The notes: generated from the sequence alone by a model not told the origin. 50,134 nucleotides of DNA from an uncultured Sutterella sp. (GCA_900545275.1 UQYG01000017.1:1-50134), one strand, 5' to 3'; shown: positions 25,038 through 33,747, counted from the stretch's first letter. Numbers and translations are program-made.

Positions 25038-25449
25038 TTGTGTCCTCTTTGCCCGCACCACTCGGCTGACGGCAATACGGGCGTAGATTAAAAATACGAT
25101 GAAAGCGCAGGAGGCACCCAGTCCCCCGTTGCGCTTTCAGTTTCCGAGCGGATTGTATCACAGCGCTTTCTCCATACCCAAGGCACAAAAGCGCCTCAAA
25201 GGGTGAGAAAACGCAAGAAGGTCGACATTTTTTCGTCTCGGGCGTCTCAAACGTCCGCAAAAACGCGTAAAAATCCGCAATGTGACGAACCTGCAACAAA
25301 TTTGACGACGTCAAACGTCGCTTCTTCTCGTTTTCCCTTAATCCGTTCCGTGGAGACCGCGGATTTCGGCGTCGTTTGACGCGAGCGGCGCGGGTCGGCG
25401 CCCTACAATGAAACGGTTCCCTTATTTCCTCACCGCGCCGAGGTACCGC
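25038..25449. promoter_or_regulatory. Divergent control region between ppsA and torD-like gene
   Basis: 412 bases without a gene. A minus-strand -10 candidate for ppsA (TACAAT, 25152-25157) has TTGGGT as a possible -35. A 15-base perfect palindrome TTTGACG-A-CGTCAAA lies at 25302-25316, and TTTGACG recurs at 25375-25381. A plus-strand TACAAT at 25404-25409 is a possible torD promoter element. The bound regulator is unknown. Confidence 0.4.
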
Positions 25450-26028
25450 ATGGTTACGCAGCAGGTCGAACAACTCGCCCGTCAATCCTATTTCGATGCG
25501 CTCGCCGAGCTCTTCGTCGCGCCCGATCACGCCGACACCTACGATCGTCTGCGCGACGCCCTGCACGCCGTCGCCGGTCTCGCCGCCGAGGTCGGGGTCG
25601 ACTGCCGCGAGCTTGAAGCCGCGCTCGAAGCCCCCCTGCCCTCGCCCGAAGAGGTCGCGGCCGAGTACGGCGCGCTCTTTTCCACGGGCGAAATCCCGCT
25701 TCCGCTCTTCGAGTCCGCCTGGACCGAAGACGCCGCGACGCCCGAAGCCTGCCGCGCCGCCTACGAAAAGGCGGGGCTCGGTCTCACCGGGGACTTCGGG
25801 ATGCCTTACGACCACATCACGCTCGAATTCGCCTTCCTCTCCGTCCTCGTCTTGAAGGGCGCGGAGGGCGAAGCCGAAGCCTTCTTCGCGGCCCATCCCG
25901 CCAAGTGGCTTTCCGCCCTCTCGAAGGCGCTCGTCCATCACCCCGACGCGAAGTTCTTCCGCACGGTGGGGCTGGCGCTCGCGGCGATCGTCTCGATCGA
26001 ACACTGGCGGCGCGAAGACCGCAAATAA
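25450..26028 (+). CDS. TorD/DmsD-family chaperone
   Basis: 192 residues from the chosen start, all-helical. TorD-type marks are FSTGEIPLPLFESAW, the GLTGDFGMPYDHITLEFAFLS segment with its acidic and His residues, and the C-terminal AKFFRTVGLALAAIVSIE. These proteins bind the signal peptides of molybdopterin oxidoreductases (TMAO/DMSO/formate type) until the cofactor is inserted. No oxidoreductase gene is adjacent, so the client is elsewhere. The ATG at 25450 has GAGG six bases before it; the ATG at 25408 would add 14 residues. Confidence 0.85.
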   Translation: MVTQQVEQLARQSYFDALAELFVAPDHADTYDRLRDALHAVAGLAAEVGVDCRELEAALEAPLPSPEEVAAEYGALFSTGEIPLPLFESAWTEDAATPEACRAAYEKAGLGLTGDFGMPYDHITLEFAFLSVLVLKGAEGEAEAFFAAHPAKWLSALSKALVHHPDAKFFRTVGLALAAIVSIEHWRREDRK

Positions 26029-26075
26029 CGAAAAAGGCGGCCGGAAATCCGAACCGCCTCCCGAAGAATCGACTT

Positions 26076-26114
26076 GGGGCTCTTTCCTTTCGAAGGAAGG
26101 AGCCCTTTCGTTTC
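26076..26114 (+). terminator. Terminator after the TorD-family gene
   Basis: Long hairpin GGGCTC-TTTCCTT-TCG-AAGGAAG-GAGCCC followed by TTTCGTTT. It ends directly at the stop codon of the convergent gene. Confidence 0.8.
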
Positions 26115-26681
26115 TCAACCGAAGTACGTGAGGACCGCGAGCGTCACGAAGACCGCCGCCGCGATGCGGCGCATCCACACCATCGAAATCTTCTCGGCGA
26201 TCTTTTCGCCTAGGTAGACGGCGGGCACGTTCGCGATCATCATCCCGAGCGTCGTCCCCATAATCACCCAGACGGCCTCGGACGCGTAGCGCGCCGACAT
26301 GGCGATCGTGGCGATCTGGGTCTTGTCCCCCATTTCCGCGAGGAAGAAGAGCACGATGGTCGTCCAGAAGACGCCGTAGCGCTGCGCCCTCTTCTTGTAT
26401 TCGTCGTCTTCGATCTTGTCGGGAATCAGAATCCACACGGCCATCGCGAGGAAGGAGACGATGAGGATCCAGCGCAGGAGTTCTTCCGAAATGAAGGTGG
26501 AGAGCGACGCGCCGAGAAGGCCCGCGAGCGCGTGGTTGAAGAGCGTCGCAAGGAGAATACCCCAGATGATGGGCTTCGGAGCGCGAAAACGCGCGGCGAG
26601 AAAGATGGAAAGGAGCTGCGTCTTGTCGCCGATTTCGGCCGCCGCGACGACGGCGGTGGAAAGTCCCAGGGTCTCTAACAT
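26115..26681 (-). CDS. GDT1/TMEM165-family manganese transporter
   Basis: 188 residues with six membrane helices in two inverted halves. The two family signatures are present: EIGDKTQ at 16-22 and EMGDKTQ at 116-122, which form the cation path. Members export Mn2+ (or Ca2+) by exchange. The Mn2+-sensing riboswitch upstream supports a manganese efflux role: high Mn2+ would switch the gene on. Complete and of normal length. Confidence 0.93.
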   Translation of the reverse strand: MLETLGLSTAVVAAAEIGDKTQLLSIFLAARFRAPKPIIWGILLATLFNHALAGLLGASLSTFISEELLRWILIVSFLAMAVWILIPDKIEDDEYKKRAQRYGVFWTTIVLFFLAEMGDKTQIATIAMSARYASEAVWVIMGTTLGMMIANVPAVYLGEKIAEKISMVWMRRIAAAVFVTLAVLTYFG

Positions 26682-26778
26682 TTTTTATTGGATGGAGAGC
26701 GTCGAGCGGCTTGGGGGTCAAAACCGTAACGGCGCACGCGCTCCGGCCACTCTTTCGCTCTTCGAAAGATCGGAGACG

Positions 26779-26900
26779 TCCGCCGCAGGTCTTGCCGATG
26801 GAGGATTTCCATTGTCCGCGCCATGAAGACGGGGGTCTTTGTCTTCAAGCATGTTGACGCGGACGCCGCCGAGGGGTCGGCGGCAGGCTACTCCCCTGAG
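26779..26900 (-). ncRNA. yybP-ykoY manganese riboswitch
   Basis: On the minus strand the conserved blocks appear in order: GGGGAGTAG (26888-26896), a GC stem, TCAACATG, a second stem, GGCGCGGACAATGG, and GCAAGACC near 26788-26795, closed by the outer stem GCCGCC/GGCGG. These are the hallmarks of the yybP-ykoY class, which binds Mn2+. Between it and the GDT1-family start lies about 100 bases of expression platform with an alternative hairpin (CTTTCGAAAGAGCGAAAGAG). A -10-like TACAAT lies upstream at 26913-26918. Confidence 0.85.
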
Positions 26901-27001
26901 GAAGGAAAACGGATTGTAGCGGACTTTTCGTGACGCAGGCGTCAAAGCGCCCTCTTTTTTTCTCTTTTCCGAAAGCAGATTTTGAGATCGTTCATCCAGA
27001 A

Positions 27002-27033
27002 CGGAAGACCTCCCGCTTCGGGGAGGTCTTCCG
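27002..27033 (-). terminator. Hairpin downstream of the flavin-reductase-like gene
   Basis: Perfect 12-base inverted repeat CGGAAGACCTCC/GGAGGTCTTCCG. No clear T-run on the minus strand. Confidence 0.5.
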
Positions 27034-27058
27034 GACCGGGCGACGAATGGTCCCGGGC

Positions 27059-27628
27059 TTATTCGACGTCGATCGGGTCGCCGATCAGATAAAAGCGCCC
27101 GCCCGCAACGTAGTGGAGCGTGCGCAGATCCTCGGGCGCCGTCTCGAACTTCCAGTGGCCGTCCTCGAAGACGCGGGGATCGGCCCAGGCGGCGACGGCT
27201 TCGCCCACGAAGAGGTCGTAGGCCTTTTCAATGTGGGCTTCCGGAATCACCTTGTAGATGACGTAGGCGGCGCAACCTTCGACAAACGGAATGTCCCAGC
27301 CGTCCATCTTGAAGAACTTCGCTCCGCTCTTTTCGAGCTTCTCGGGTTCGTCGTTCTTGCTCACCGAACCGAGGTAGAGGGTTTCACGGGCGATCGCCTT
27401 CGTGGGGAGGGCCAGCGCGAAGTAGCCGCTCTTCTCGATGAGCGGGCGCGTGTAGTGCGTGCTGTCGACGCAGGCCGTGACGCGCGAGGGTTCGATGTTG
27501 AGCGGGCACACCCAGGTGGCCGGCATCACGTCGGTTTTGCCTTCGTGGGCGGCCGAGACGAGGGCCGTGCCCCCGACGTTGAAGATGCGGTAGGCCTTGT
27601 CGAGGGCCACGGGCTTCAATTCCACCAT
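27059..27628 (-). CDS. Flavin reductase-like FMN-binding protein
   Basis: 189 residues with the split-barrel flavin-binding fold. PATWVCPLNIEPSRVTACVD is the typical FMN-contact region, and LALPTKAIARE with the later ETLYLGSVSKNDEPEKL the family middle. Such proteins reduce or bind FMN for partner enzymes; the specific partner is unknown. Divergent from ppsR with a 212-base gap. I use the ATG at 27628, which has AAGGAG upstream; the longer frame to 27733 reads through that site. Confidence 0.85.
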   Translation of the reverse strand: MVELKPVALDKAYRIFNVGGTALVSAAHEGKTDVMPATWVCPLNIEPSRVTACVDSTHYTRPLIEKSGYFALALPTKAIARETLYLGSVSKNDEPEKLEKSGAKFFKMDGWDIPFVEGCAAYVIYKVIPEAHIEKAYDLFVGEAVAAWADPRVFEDGHWKFETAPEDLRTLHYVAGGRFYLIGDPIDVE

Positions 27629-27840
27629 TCTTTGACTCCTTGTTTCTTTACGTCGGGAGGGACGCCTCCCGACCGGGCACAAGGATTGTAGCCGCACAAA
27701 AGCCTTCGCAAATGCTCCAAAATCGCCCGGCATTGCCCGATTCTTCCGTTTGTTACGTGCGGGGCCTTCTTTTCTTTACGCCCGAAGTCCGCGAGTCGAG
27801 TACAATTCTCTATTCTCTCTTCCGCGTTGATTTACCCATC

Positions 27841-28695
27841 ATGACCGAACTCGTTGAAGAACAAACCGAACATCCCATCCGCCAGGTCTTCATCGTCAGC
27901 GACGGCACGGCCATCACCGCCGAAACGCTCGCGCACGCCATCACGACGCAGTTCCCCGACCTCGAATACCAGCAGACGCGCATGCCGTTTGTGAACACCG
28001 TCGAGAAGGCTCAGGCGGCGGCCGAGACCATCAACCGCATCGGCGTCGAATCGGGGACCCGCCCGATCATCTTCACGACCTTCGTCGAACCCGACATCAT
28101 GCGCACGTTCAACGAACACGTGCAGGGGCACATCATCGACCTCTTCCGCAAGTTCGTGGGACCGCTTGAAACCGAGCTCGGCATGAAGTGCGCCCACTCC
28201 GTGGGGCAGAGCCACCGCATCCGCGACGACGAACGCTACAACAAGCGAATCGCCGCCATCGACTACACCCTGCAGCACGACGACGGTCAGACGAACCGCG
28301 GCCTCGACGAGGCGGACGTCATTCTCGTGGGCGTCTCCCGCTCAGGCAAGACCCCGACCTCGCTTTTCCTCGCCATGCAGTACGGCATCAAGGTCGCGAA
28401 CTATCCGCTCATCCCGGAAGACTTCGAGCGCGGTTCGCTTCCCGATGCGCTCCTGCCGCTTCGCCACAAGCTCTTCGGTCTTTCGATCCGACCCGAGCGT
28501 CTGAGCGAAATCCGCAACGAACGCCGTCCGGGGAGCCGCTACGCCTCGATCGAAAACTGCCGCGAGGAAATCTTCGACGCGGAAAACCTCATGCGCCGTG
28601 AAGGCATCCGCTGGCTCAACTCGACGACGAAGTCGATCGAAGAAATTTCCGCGACGATCATGAGCGACCTCGGTCTTGACAAGCGCAAGGCCTGA
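27841..28695 (+). CDS. ppsR: PEP synthase regulatory kinase/phosphorylase PpsR
   Basis: 284 residues. Bifunctional enzyme that inactivates PEP synthase by ADP-dependent phosphorylation of its active-site Thr and reactivates it by Pi-dependent dephosphorylation. The P-loop GVSRSGKT is at 164-171, and the N-terminal VFIVSDGTAITAETL and C-terminal SIEEISATIM segments are characteristic of the family (formerly DUF299). ppsA lies 2.8 kb away, so enzyme and regulator are linked but not in one operon. ATG at 27841 begins the conserved protein; the open frame extends further upstream without a ribosome site. A TACAAT element lies about 30 bases before the start. Confidence 0.93.
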   Translation: MTELVEEQTEHPIRQVFIVSDGTAITAETLAHAITTQFPDLEYQQTRMPFVNTVEKAQAAAETINRIGVESGTRPIIFTTFVEPDIMRTFNEHVQGHIIDLFRKFVGPLETELGMKCAHSVGQSHRIRDDERYNKRIAAIDYTLQHDDGQTNRGLDEADVILVGVSRSGKTPTSLFLAMQYGIKVANYPLIPEDFERGSLPDALLPLRHKLFGLSIRPERLSEIRNERRPGSRYASIENCREEIFDAENLMRREGIRWLNSTTKSIEEISATIMSDLGLDKRKA

Positions 28696-28719
28696 TCGGC
28701 GCTCATAGCTTTGTGAACG

Positions 28720-28752
28720 GGGCGCCCTCCTTTCGGATCGGCGCCCTTTTTT
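28720..28752 (+). terminator. Terminator after ppsR
   Basis: GGGCGCC/GGCGCCC stem followed by six T on the plus strand. Confidence 0.85.
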
Positions 28753-28776
28753 CCTCCTTCACCCCTCTGACAAGTC

Positions 28777-30255
28777 ATGCAGACGACGGAATGGAACTTT
28801 TGGGCGAATCTCTTCATGCTCGCCCAGTTCATGATGATCCTCCTCGTGGGGATGCGCGTGATGCTCACGCGCCACCCGCCGGGATCGTCCTTTGCGTGGC
28901 TTCTCATCACCGCGGCGCTTCCGGTCGCGGGGTTTCTCCTTTATCTCTTCATCGGCGAGCGGCCCCTCGCGCGCTTTCGACTGCTGCGCGTAAAGCGTCT
29001 CCTTGAGCACTACTATCCCTGGGCCAAGGACCGTCTGCTGCCCTACGGGCCGATGCCGCTTCCCCTCAACGAGTACGAACCGCTCCTCAGGCTCTCGACG
29101 AATCTCGCTCGCCTGCCGCTCACGGTCGGGAACCGCTTGACGCTTCTTCCCACCTCGCTCGAAGCCTTCGAGCGGATTCTCGAAGACATCCGCAAGGCGG
29201 AGCGCCAGATCGAGCTCGCCTACTACATCTGGGAGTCGGGCGCGATCGTCGACGACATCGAAGAGGCGCTCGCCGACGCCGCCCGCCGGGGCGTTTCCGT
29301 TCGGATTCTCTGCGACGACTTCGGGTCCGCCGCCTTTTTGCGAAGCCCCCGCCGCGAGGCGCTCGAGCGCGCGGGCGTGAGAATCTGGCGCGTGCTGCCG
29401 ATCCGCTTCGGCAACTTCCGGATGAGCGACCGCATCGATCTTCGCTACCACCGAAAGCTCGTCATCATCGACGAGAAGGTCGCCTATACGGGAAGCCTCA
29501 ACATGATCGCCCCGAAGTCCGCCGCTTCGGGCGCGGCGCCTCAGGAGCGCTGGATCGACGCTATGATCCGCATCGAAGGTCCCGGAACGGTCGTTCTCTC
29601 GGCCCTCTGGGAAGGGGACTGCGGGCTGCTTTCGAACTGCGACGAAAACCGCGACGTCAACGCCTACATGGAACTCTTCACGAACGGGCGCCACGAACAA
29701 CCGGGCGACGTTCCCATGGTCTGCGTGCATTCGGGCCCCTACGGCAACGAAGACGCGAGCTTGCATCTGATTCTTCGCGTCATCTCGAGCGCGCGGCGCT
29801 CCCTCACGATCGTGACGCCCTACTTCGTTCCGACCGAAACGATCGTCTCGGCGCTCCTCAACGCCGCGAGCACGAACGTTCGCGTGCGCATCATCGTCCC
29901 GCGGCTTTGCGACAGCCGCATCGTCACCTGGGGCGGACGGCGTTTCTTCGAGGAGCTTCTCGACGCGGGAATTGAAATCTACTTCTTTGAGGACGGGATG
30001 CTGCACACGAAGGCGATCACGGTCGACGACGAGGTGTCCGTCTTCGGGACGGTCAACATCGACACGAGAAGCCTGCACCTCAATTTCGAGCACTCGATGC
30101 TCATCATCAACCGCGCCTTCACGGCGCAGTTGAACGGCCTCTTTGCCGGGTACTTCGCGGGCTCCTTCCGGCTCGATCCCGCCCTCTGGAAAAAACGCGG
30201 GCTTCTCGCCCGCCTGCGCGAGGGGTTCAGCTATCTCGCCTCACCCCTCTTCTAA
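28777..30255 (+). CDS. cls: Cardiolipin synthase (phospholipase D family)
   Basis: 492 residues. Two N-terminal membrane helices (about 10-30 and 38-60) are followed by two phospholipase-D half-domains, each with an intact HxKxxxxD motif: H225-K227-D232 (HRKLVIIDEK) and H410-K412-D417 (HTKAITVDDE). This is the layout of ClsA-type enzymes, which join two phosphatidylglycerols into cardiolipin at the inner membrane. Full length, no anomalies. Followed on the opposite strand by the HxlR regulator. Confidence 0.93.
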   Translation: MQTTEWNFWANLFMLAQFMMILLVGMRVMLTRHPPGSSFAWLLITAALPVAGFLLYLFIGERPLARFRLLRVKRLLEHYYPWAKDRLLPYGPMPLPLNEYEPLLRLSTNLARLPLTVGNRLTLLPTSLEAFERILEDIRKAERQIELAYYIWESGAIVDDIEEALADAARRGVSVRILCDDFGSAAFLRSPRREALERAGVRIWRVLPIRFGNFRMSDRIDLRYHRKLVIIDEKVAYTGSLNMIAPKSAASGAAPQERWIDAMIRIEGPGTVVLSALWEGDCGLLSNCDENRDVNAYMELFTNGRHEQPGDVPMVCVHSGPYGNEDASLHLILRVISSARRSLTIVTPYFVPTETIVSALLNAASTNVRVRIIVPRLCDSRIVTWGGRRFFEELLDAGIEIYFFEDGMLHTKAITVDDEVSVFGTVNIDTRSLHLNFEHSMLIINRAFTAQLNGLFAGYFAGSFRLDPALWKKRGLLARLREGFSYLASPLF

Positions 30256-30274
30256 ACCAAAGGCGTTTGCCGCG

Positions 30275-30715
30275 TCACTCGCCGCAGCAGTTCTGGAACT
30301 GCGCGGCCTTCAGCTGCTCGACGAGGCGCTCGATCGCGCCGTCCTTCGGAGGATCCATCCCGCAGGTGGGCTCTTCGCCGCGGTTTTCCATGTAAGCCTT
30401 CCCCCAGGCGTACATCGCCTCGAGAATGGGGCGAAGCGACTGTCCCACGGGCGTGAGGGAATATTCGACGCGCGGCGGCACTTCCGCAAAAATCGTGCGC
30501 TTCACGAGGCCGCTCGTTTCAAGTTCGCGCAGCTGCATCGTGAGCATCTTGGCCGTCACGCCCGGCATGGCGCGGCTCAGTTCCGAAAAACGAAGCGTAC
30601 GGCCGCAGAGGTGCCAGATCACGAGACTCTTCCATTTGCCGCCCACGAGTCCGAGCGTCACTTCCACCGGACACTTGGTCGCCGCATCGGCTTCTCTCTT
30701 CAAAGTTCTTTGCAT
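30275..30715 (-). CDS. HxlR-family regulator with Cys-rich tail
   Basis: 146 residues. Winged-helix HxlR domain about 13-105: CPVEVTLGLVGGKWKSLVIWHL, RFSELSRAMPGVTAKMLTMQLRELE, and the wing RVEYSLTPVGQSL. Known members often sense thiol stress through the N-terminal Cys (here C15). Unusually, the C-terminal extension has three more cysteines (C118, C143, C144 in QNCCGE), possible metal ligands. It is divergent from copA, and a perfect palindrome sits on the copA promoter, so it may control the copper pump. ATG at 30715 has GGGGGA upstream. Confidence 0.85.
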   Translation of the reverse strand: MQRTLKREADAATKCPVEVTLGLVGGKWKSLVIWHLCGRTLRFSELSRAMPGVTAKMLTMQLRELETSGLVKRTIFAEVPPRVEYSLTPVGQSLRPILEAMYAWGKAYMENRGEEPTCGMDPPKDGAIERLVEQLKAAQFQNCCGE

Positions 30716-30842
30716 GGGGTCCCCCGCCGCAACCCGATTCCATTCCTTTCCAAAAAGACGTTTCAAAAGGGGACGAAAGTTCGGGCAAAGACCCCGATAC
30801 AGCGCTTTCCTTTTTGAAACTTATTTCCGTAAAAGGCGGTAA

Positions 30843-30885
30843 TTGCGAAAAAGAAATCAATGTCTATAATGCCCAAGTATAGACA
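30843..30885 (+). promoter_or_regulatory. copA promoter with palindromic operator
   Basis: Plus-strand TTGCGA (30843-30848), 16-base spacer, TATAAT (30865-30870). A perfect 8-base inverted repeat TGTCTATA-N9-TATAGACA (30861-30885) covers the -10, a repressor-type position. It is not the CueR or CopY consensus I know; the divergent HxlR protein is the natural candidate to bind it. Confidence 0.6.
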
Positions 30886-30970
30886 ATTCGAACCGTTGGG
30901 GGTAGATGGAATCCCCTCCCTCGGTCCCGACGGACACGGCCTCTCTCGGAGCCGTTACACAGGAATCCAC

Positions 30971-33592
30971 ATGGAAAAGATCACACTCAACGTCACGGGC
31001 ATGACCTGCGCCGCCTGCGTGGGACGGGTGGAGCGCGCCGCCCACAAGGTCCCCGGCTGCGAAGGCGCCGTCGTCAATCTCCTGACCGAAGAACTCAAGG
31101 TCGAGGTGCCCGACGGCAAGGCGGGGGAAGCCGCCGACGGCCTCGTCAAGGCGATCGCCGAGGCGGGCTACGGCGCCCGCGTCAAGAGCGCTCCGGGGCG
31201 CTCAGCCTCCGGGAAGACCGCCGAGGCAAACGTGCGTCCCAAGGCGCTCGCGCTCGAAGCCTACGCGAACTACCGCAACCGCTTCCTGCGCTCTCTCGTC
31301 TTTGCGCTTCCGCTTCTGATCCTCAGCATGGGTCCGATGATGGGGCTGAGCCTCCCCTTCGGGCTCGGCACCGACGAAGCGGCGCTCGTCACGGCGCTTT
31401 TGCAGCTCCTTTTGACGCTCCCCGTCGTCTTTCTTCATACCGAAACCTTCACGAAGGGGTTCGTGACGCTTTGGCACCGCAATCCCGGCATGGAAACCCT
31501 CCTTGCGACGGGAAGCGGTGCGGCGCTCGTCTACAGCCTCGCCATGCTCTTTTCGATGGCGAACGATCCTTCTCTGGCGGCGCACGGGCTTCACCATCTC
31601 TACTTTGAGTCGGCGGCGGTGATTCTCACGCTCGCCTCGCTCGGAAAGACGCTCGAAAGCCGCGCGAAGGCGGGCACGACTTCGGCCGTCGAGGCACTTC
31701 TCGACCTCACGCCCCCGCGCGCCATGCGACGCGAAGGCGGCGTCGAAGTCGAAGTCCCCGTCGACGCCCTGCGCGTGGGCGACGACGTGGTCGTACGCAC
31801 GGGCGAGCGCATCCCGGCCGACGGCATCGTGGTCCTCGGCTCGGGGAGCGTCGACGAATCCGGCATGACGGGCGAGTCGCTCCCCGTCGACAAGACGAAG
31901 AACGACCGCGTCAACGCGGGCACGCTCCTCGTTTCGGGCCACATCACCTTCAGCGTGACGCACACCGGGGCCGACACGGCCTTGGGTCAGATCATCTCGC
32001 TCGTCGAAGACGCCGTCGCGACGAAGGCGCCGATCGCGCGCAAGGCCGACACGATCGCGCTCTGGTTCGTTCCCATCGTCCTCGGGATTGCGCTTCTCAC
32101 CTTCATCGTCTGGTACGCCTCGGGCTCTCCTCTCGAAGACGCCCTCACCTACGCGATTTCGGTCCTCGTCATCTCCTGCCCCTGCGCCCTGGGACTGGCC
32201 ACCCCGACCGCCGTCATGGCGGGGACGGGCCGCGGCGCTTCGCTCGGGATTCTCTGGAAGAACGCCGAGTCGCTGGAAAACCTCGGACGCGCGAAGACTC
32301 TCTTCTTGGACAAGACCGGCACCATCACCGAAGGCCGCCCGCAGGTGGCGCGCTGGATCTTCTCGGAGCGCTCCGACACGCCGGCCGTCCTCTCGGCCCT
32401 CGGCGCCCTTGAGTCGAAGTCCGAACACCCGCTAGCGCGCGCCGTCACGAAAAGCCTCGAAGACCTCGGACATTGGGACGCTTCGCACCCCGAGGCCGAC
32501 GAATTCGAACAGGTCGCGGGAACGGGCCTTACGGGCCGCGTCGGCGAATACCGTCTTCGCGTCGGCAACCGCCGCACGCTCGAAGCGAGCGCCGCGGAAC
32601 TCCCCGACGCCTGGCGGGAAGCCTGGTCCGAAATGGAAAAGGAAGGCCTTACGGTCCTCGTGACGCTCGTTCAGCGCGGCGTCCATTGGGAGCCCGCGGC
32701 GCTCGCGGGCCTCTCCGACCGGGTGCGCGACGATTCGCGTGACGCACTCGCGGCGCTTCGCAAGGAAGGCGTGCGCGTCACGATGCTCACGGGCGACGGC
32801 CGGGCCGCCGCCGAGGCGGTGGGTCGCGCAGCGGGGTTCGACAAGGACGACATCCGCGCCGAACTTCTTCCCGCCGACAAGGCGCGCTTCGTTCGCGAAG
32901 CGACGGCCGCCTCCCCGCACCCCGTCCTCATGGCCGGGGACGGCGTCAACGACGCGCCGGCCCTTGCGAGCGCGACGGTCGGGATCGCGATCGGCTCGGG
33001 CACCGAAGCCGCGCTCTCTTCGGCCGACGTGGTTTTGTCCAAGAGCCGCCTCTCGCAGATTGCGGACGCGCTCTTTCTCTCCCGCGCGGTGCTTCGCAAC
33101 ATCTACGAAAACCTTTTCTGGGCGCTCGGCTACAACACCGTTATGATTCCGATCGCGGCGGGACTCTTTGCGTCCCAGGGCCTTCGCATGAGCCCGATGC
33201 TCGCGGCCCTTGCGATGAGCCTCTCCTCGGTGAGCGTCGTCACCAACGCCCTGCGACTCACCCGTTGGCGCCCGCCCGTCACCTTTACTGAAGAAACGGC
33301 GCAGAACGATCGGTCCGCGGCCGACGTCCGAACGCTGTCTCTTCCCCTTTCTTCACCCACCACTCAATCGGAGGAATCCGTCATGGAAAAAATCGTTCAT
33401 ATTGAAGGCATGTCCTGTCAGCACTGCGTGCGCGCCGTAGACAAGGTTCTGCGTGCCGTCCCCGGCGTCGCGGACGTCCGCGTGAGCCTGGAAGAAAAGC
33501 GTGCCGTCGTCGTTTCGCCTCTTCCCGTCGACGACGAAGCGATCCGCAAGGCCGTCACCGAAGAAGGCTTCACGGTCACGGACATTGAATAA
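30971..33592 (+). CDS. copA: Copper-exporting P1B-type ATPase fused to a CopZ-like domain
   Basis: 873 residues. N-terminal heavy-metal domain with GMTCAAC (C13, C16); membrane helices from about 105; actuator TGES near 300; metal-path CPC at 403-405; phosphorylation site DKTGT at 447-451; the SEHPLA motif; GDGVND hinge; two last helices. This is a Cu+ efflux ATPase of the inner membrane. After a 35-residue linker a second heavy-metal domain begins at Met805 with GMSCQHC (C816, C819), an unusual C-terminal position. A ribosome site precedes Met805 in frame. ATG at 30971 (AGGAA upstream) starts the family N-terminus. Confidence 0.94.
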   Translation: MEKITLNVTGMTCAACVGRVERAAHKVPGCEGAVVNLLTEELKVEVPDGKAGEAADGLVKAIAEAGYGARVKSAPGRSASGKTAEANVRPKALALEAYANYRNRFLRSLVFALPLLILSMGPMMGLSLPFGLGTDEAALVTALLQLLLTLPVVFLHTETFTKGFVTLWHRNPGMETLLATGSGAALVYSLAMLFSMANDPSLAAHGLHHLYFESAAVILTLASLGKTLESRAKAGTTSAVEALLDLTPPRAMRREGGVEVEVPVDALRVGDDVVVRTGERIPADGIVVLGSGSVDESGMTGESLPVDKTKNDRVNAGTLLVSGHITFSVTHTGADTALGQIISLVEDAVATKAPIARKADTIALWFVPIVLGIALLTFIVWYASGSPLEDALTYAISVLVISCPCALGLATPTAVMAGTGRGASLGILWKNAESLENLGRAKTLFLDKTGTITEGRPQVARWIFSERSDTPAVLSALGALESKSEHPLARAVTKSLEDLGHWDASHPEADEFEQVAGTGLTGRVGEYRLRVGNRRTLEASAAELPDAWREAWSEMEKEGLTVLVTLVQRGVHWEPAALAGLSDRVRDDSRDALAALRKEGVRVTMLTGDGRAAAEAVGRAAGFDKDDIRAELLPADKARFVREATAASPHPVLMAGDGVNDAPALASATVGIAIGSGTEAALSSADVVLSKSRLSQIADALFLSRAVLRNIYENLFWALGYNTVMIPIAAGLFASQGLRMSPMLAALAMSLSSVSVVTNALRLTRWRPPVTFTEETAQNDRSAADVRTLSLPLSSPTTQSEESVMEKIVHIEGMSCQHCVRAVDKVLRAVPGVADVRVSLEEKRAVVVSPLPVDDEAIRKAVTEEGFTVTDIE
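33383..33592 (+). CDS. copZ: CopZ-like copper chaperone, possible internal start within copA
   Basis: In frame with copA and identical to its last 69 residues (MEKIVHIEGMSCQHC...). A GGAGGAA ribosome site lies six bases before the ATG at 33383, stronger than that of copA itself. So a free 69-residue copper chaperone could be made as well as the fusion. Inference: either copA and copZ fused through loss of a stop codon while the old start was kept, or dual products are intended. Confidence 0.5.
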   Translation: MEKIVHIEGMSCQHCVRAVDKVLRAVPGVADVRVSLEEKRAVVVSPLPVDDEAIRKAVTEEGFTVTDIE

Positions 33593-33632
33593 GATTTCTC
33601 CCGCAGAAAATCTGATTCAGCACCGTACGGGA

Positions 33633-33682
33633 AAGGAGTCGCCTCTTTTCGAGAGATCCTCTTTCTGCGGAAGCGACTCCTT
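33633..33682 (+). terminator. Hairpin after copA
   Basis: Perfect 10-base inverted repeat AAGGAGTCGC/GCGACTCCTT with a 30-base internal loop. No T-run, so termination is uncertain. Confidence 0.4.
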
Positions 33683-33747
33683 CACTTCGTCACGCTATAC
33701 TGTCTCTCCTCTTTGAGACCTTGCCTACAACACAACAAGGAAACGGC

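Noticed and set aside
22764..25091. A 775-codon open frame antisense to ppsA, and similar long antisense frames at 17975-20278, 28759-30093 and 31202-32428
   Set aside because: Shadow frames of GC-rich genes: low-complexity Arg/Gly/Asp/Glu composition, no family motif, and a clearly recognisable protein on the other strand.
33633..33682. A structured regulatory RNA after copA
   Set aside because: Only a single long hairpin with an unpaired loop; no known RNA family features.
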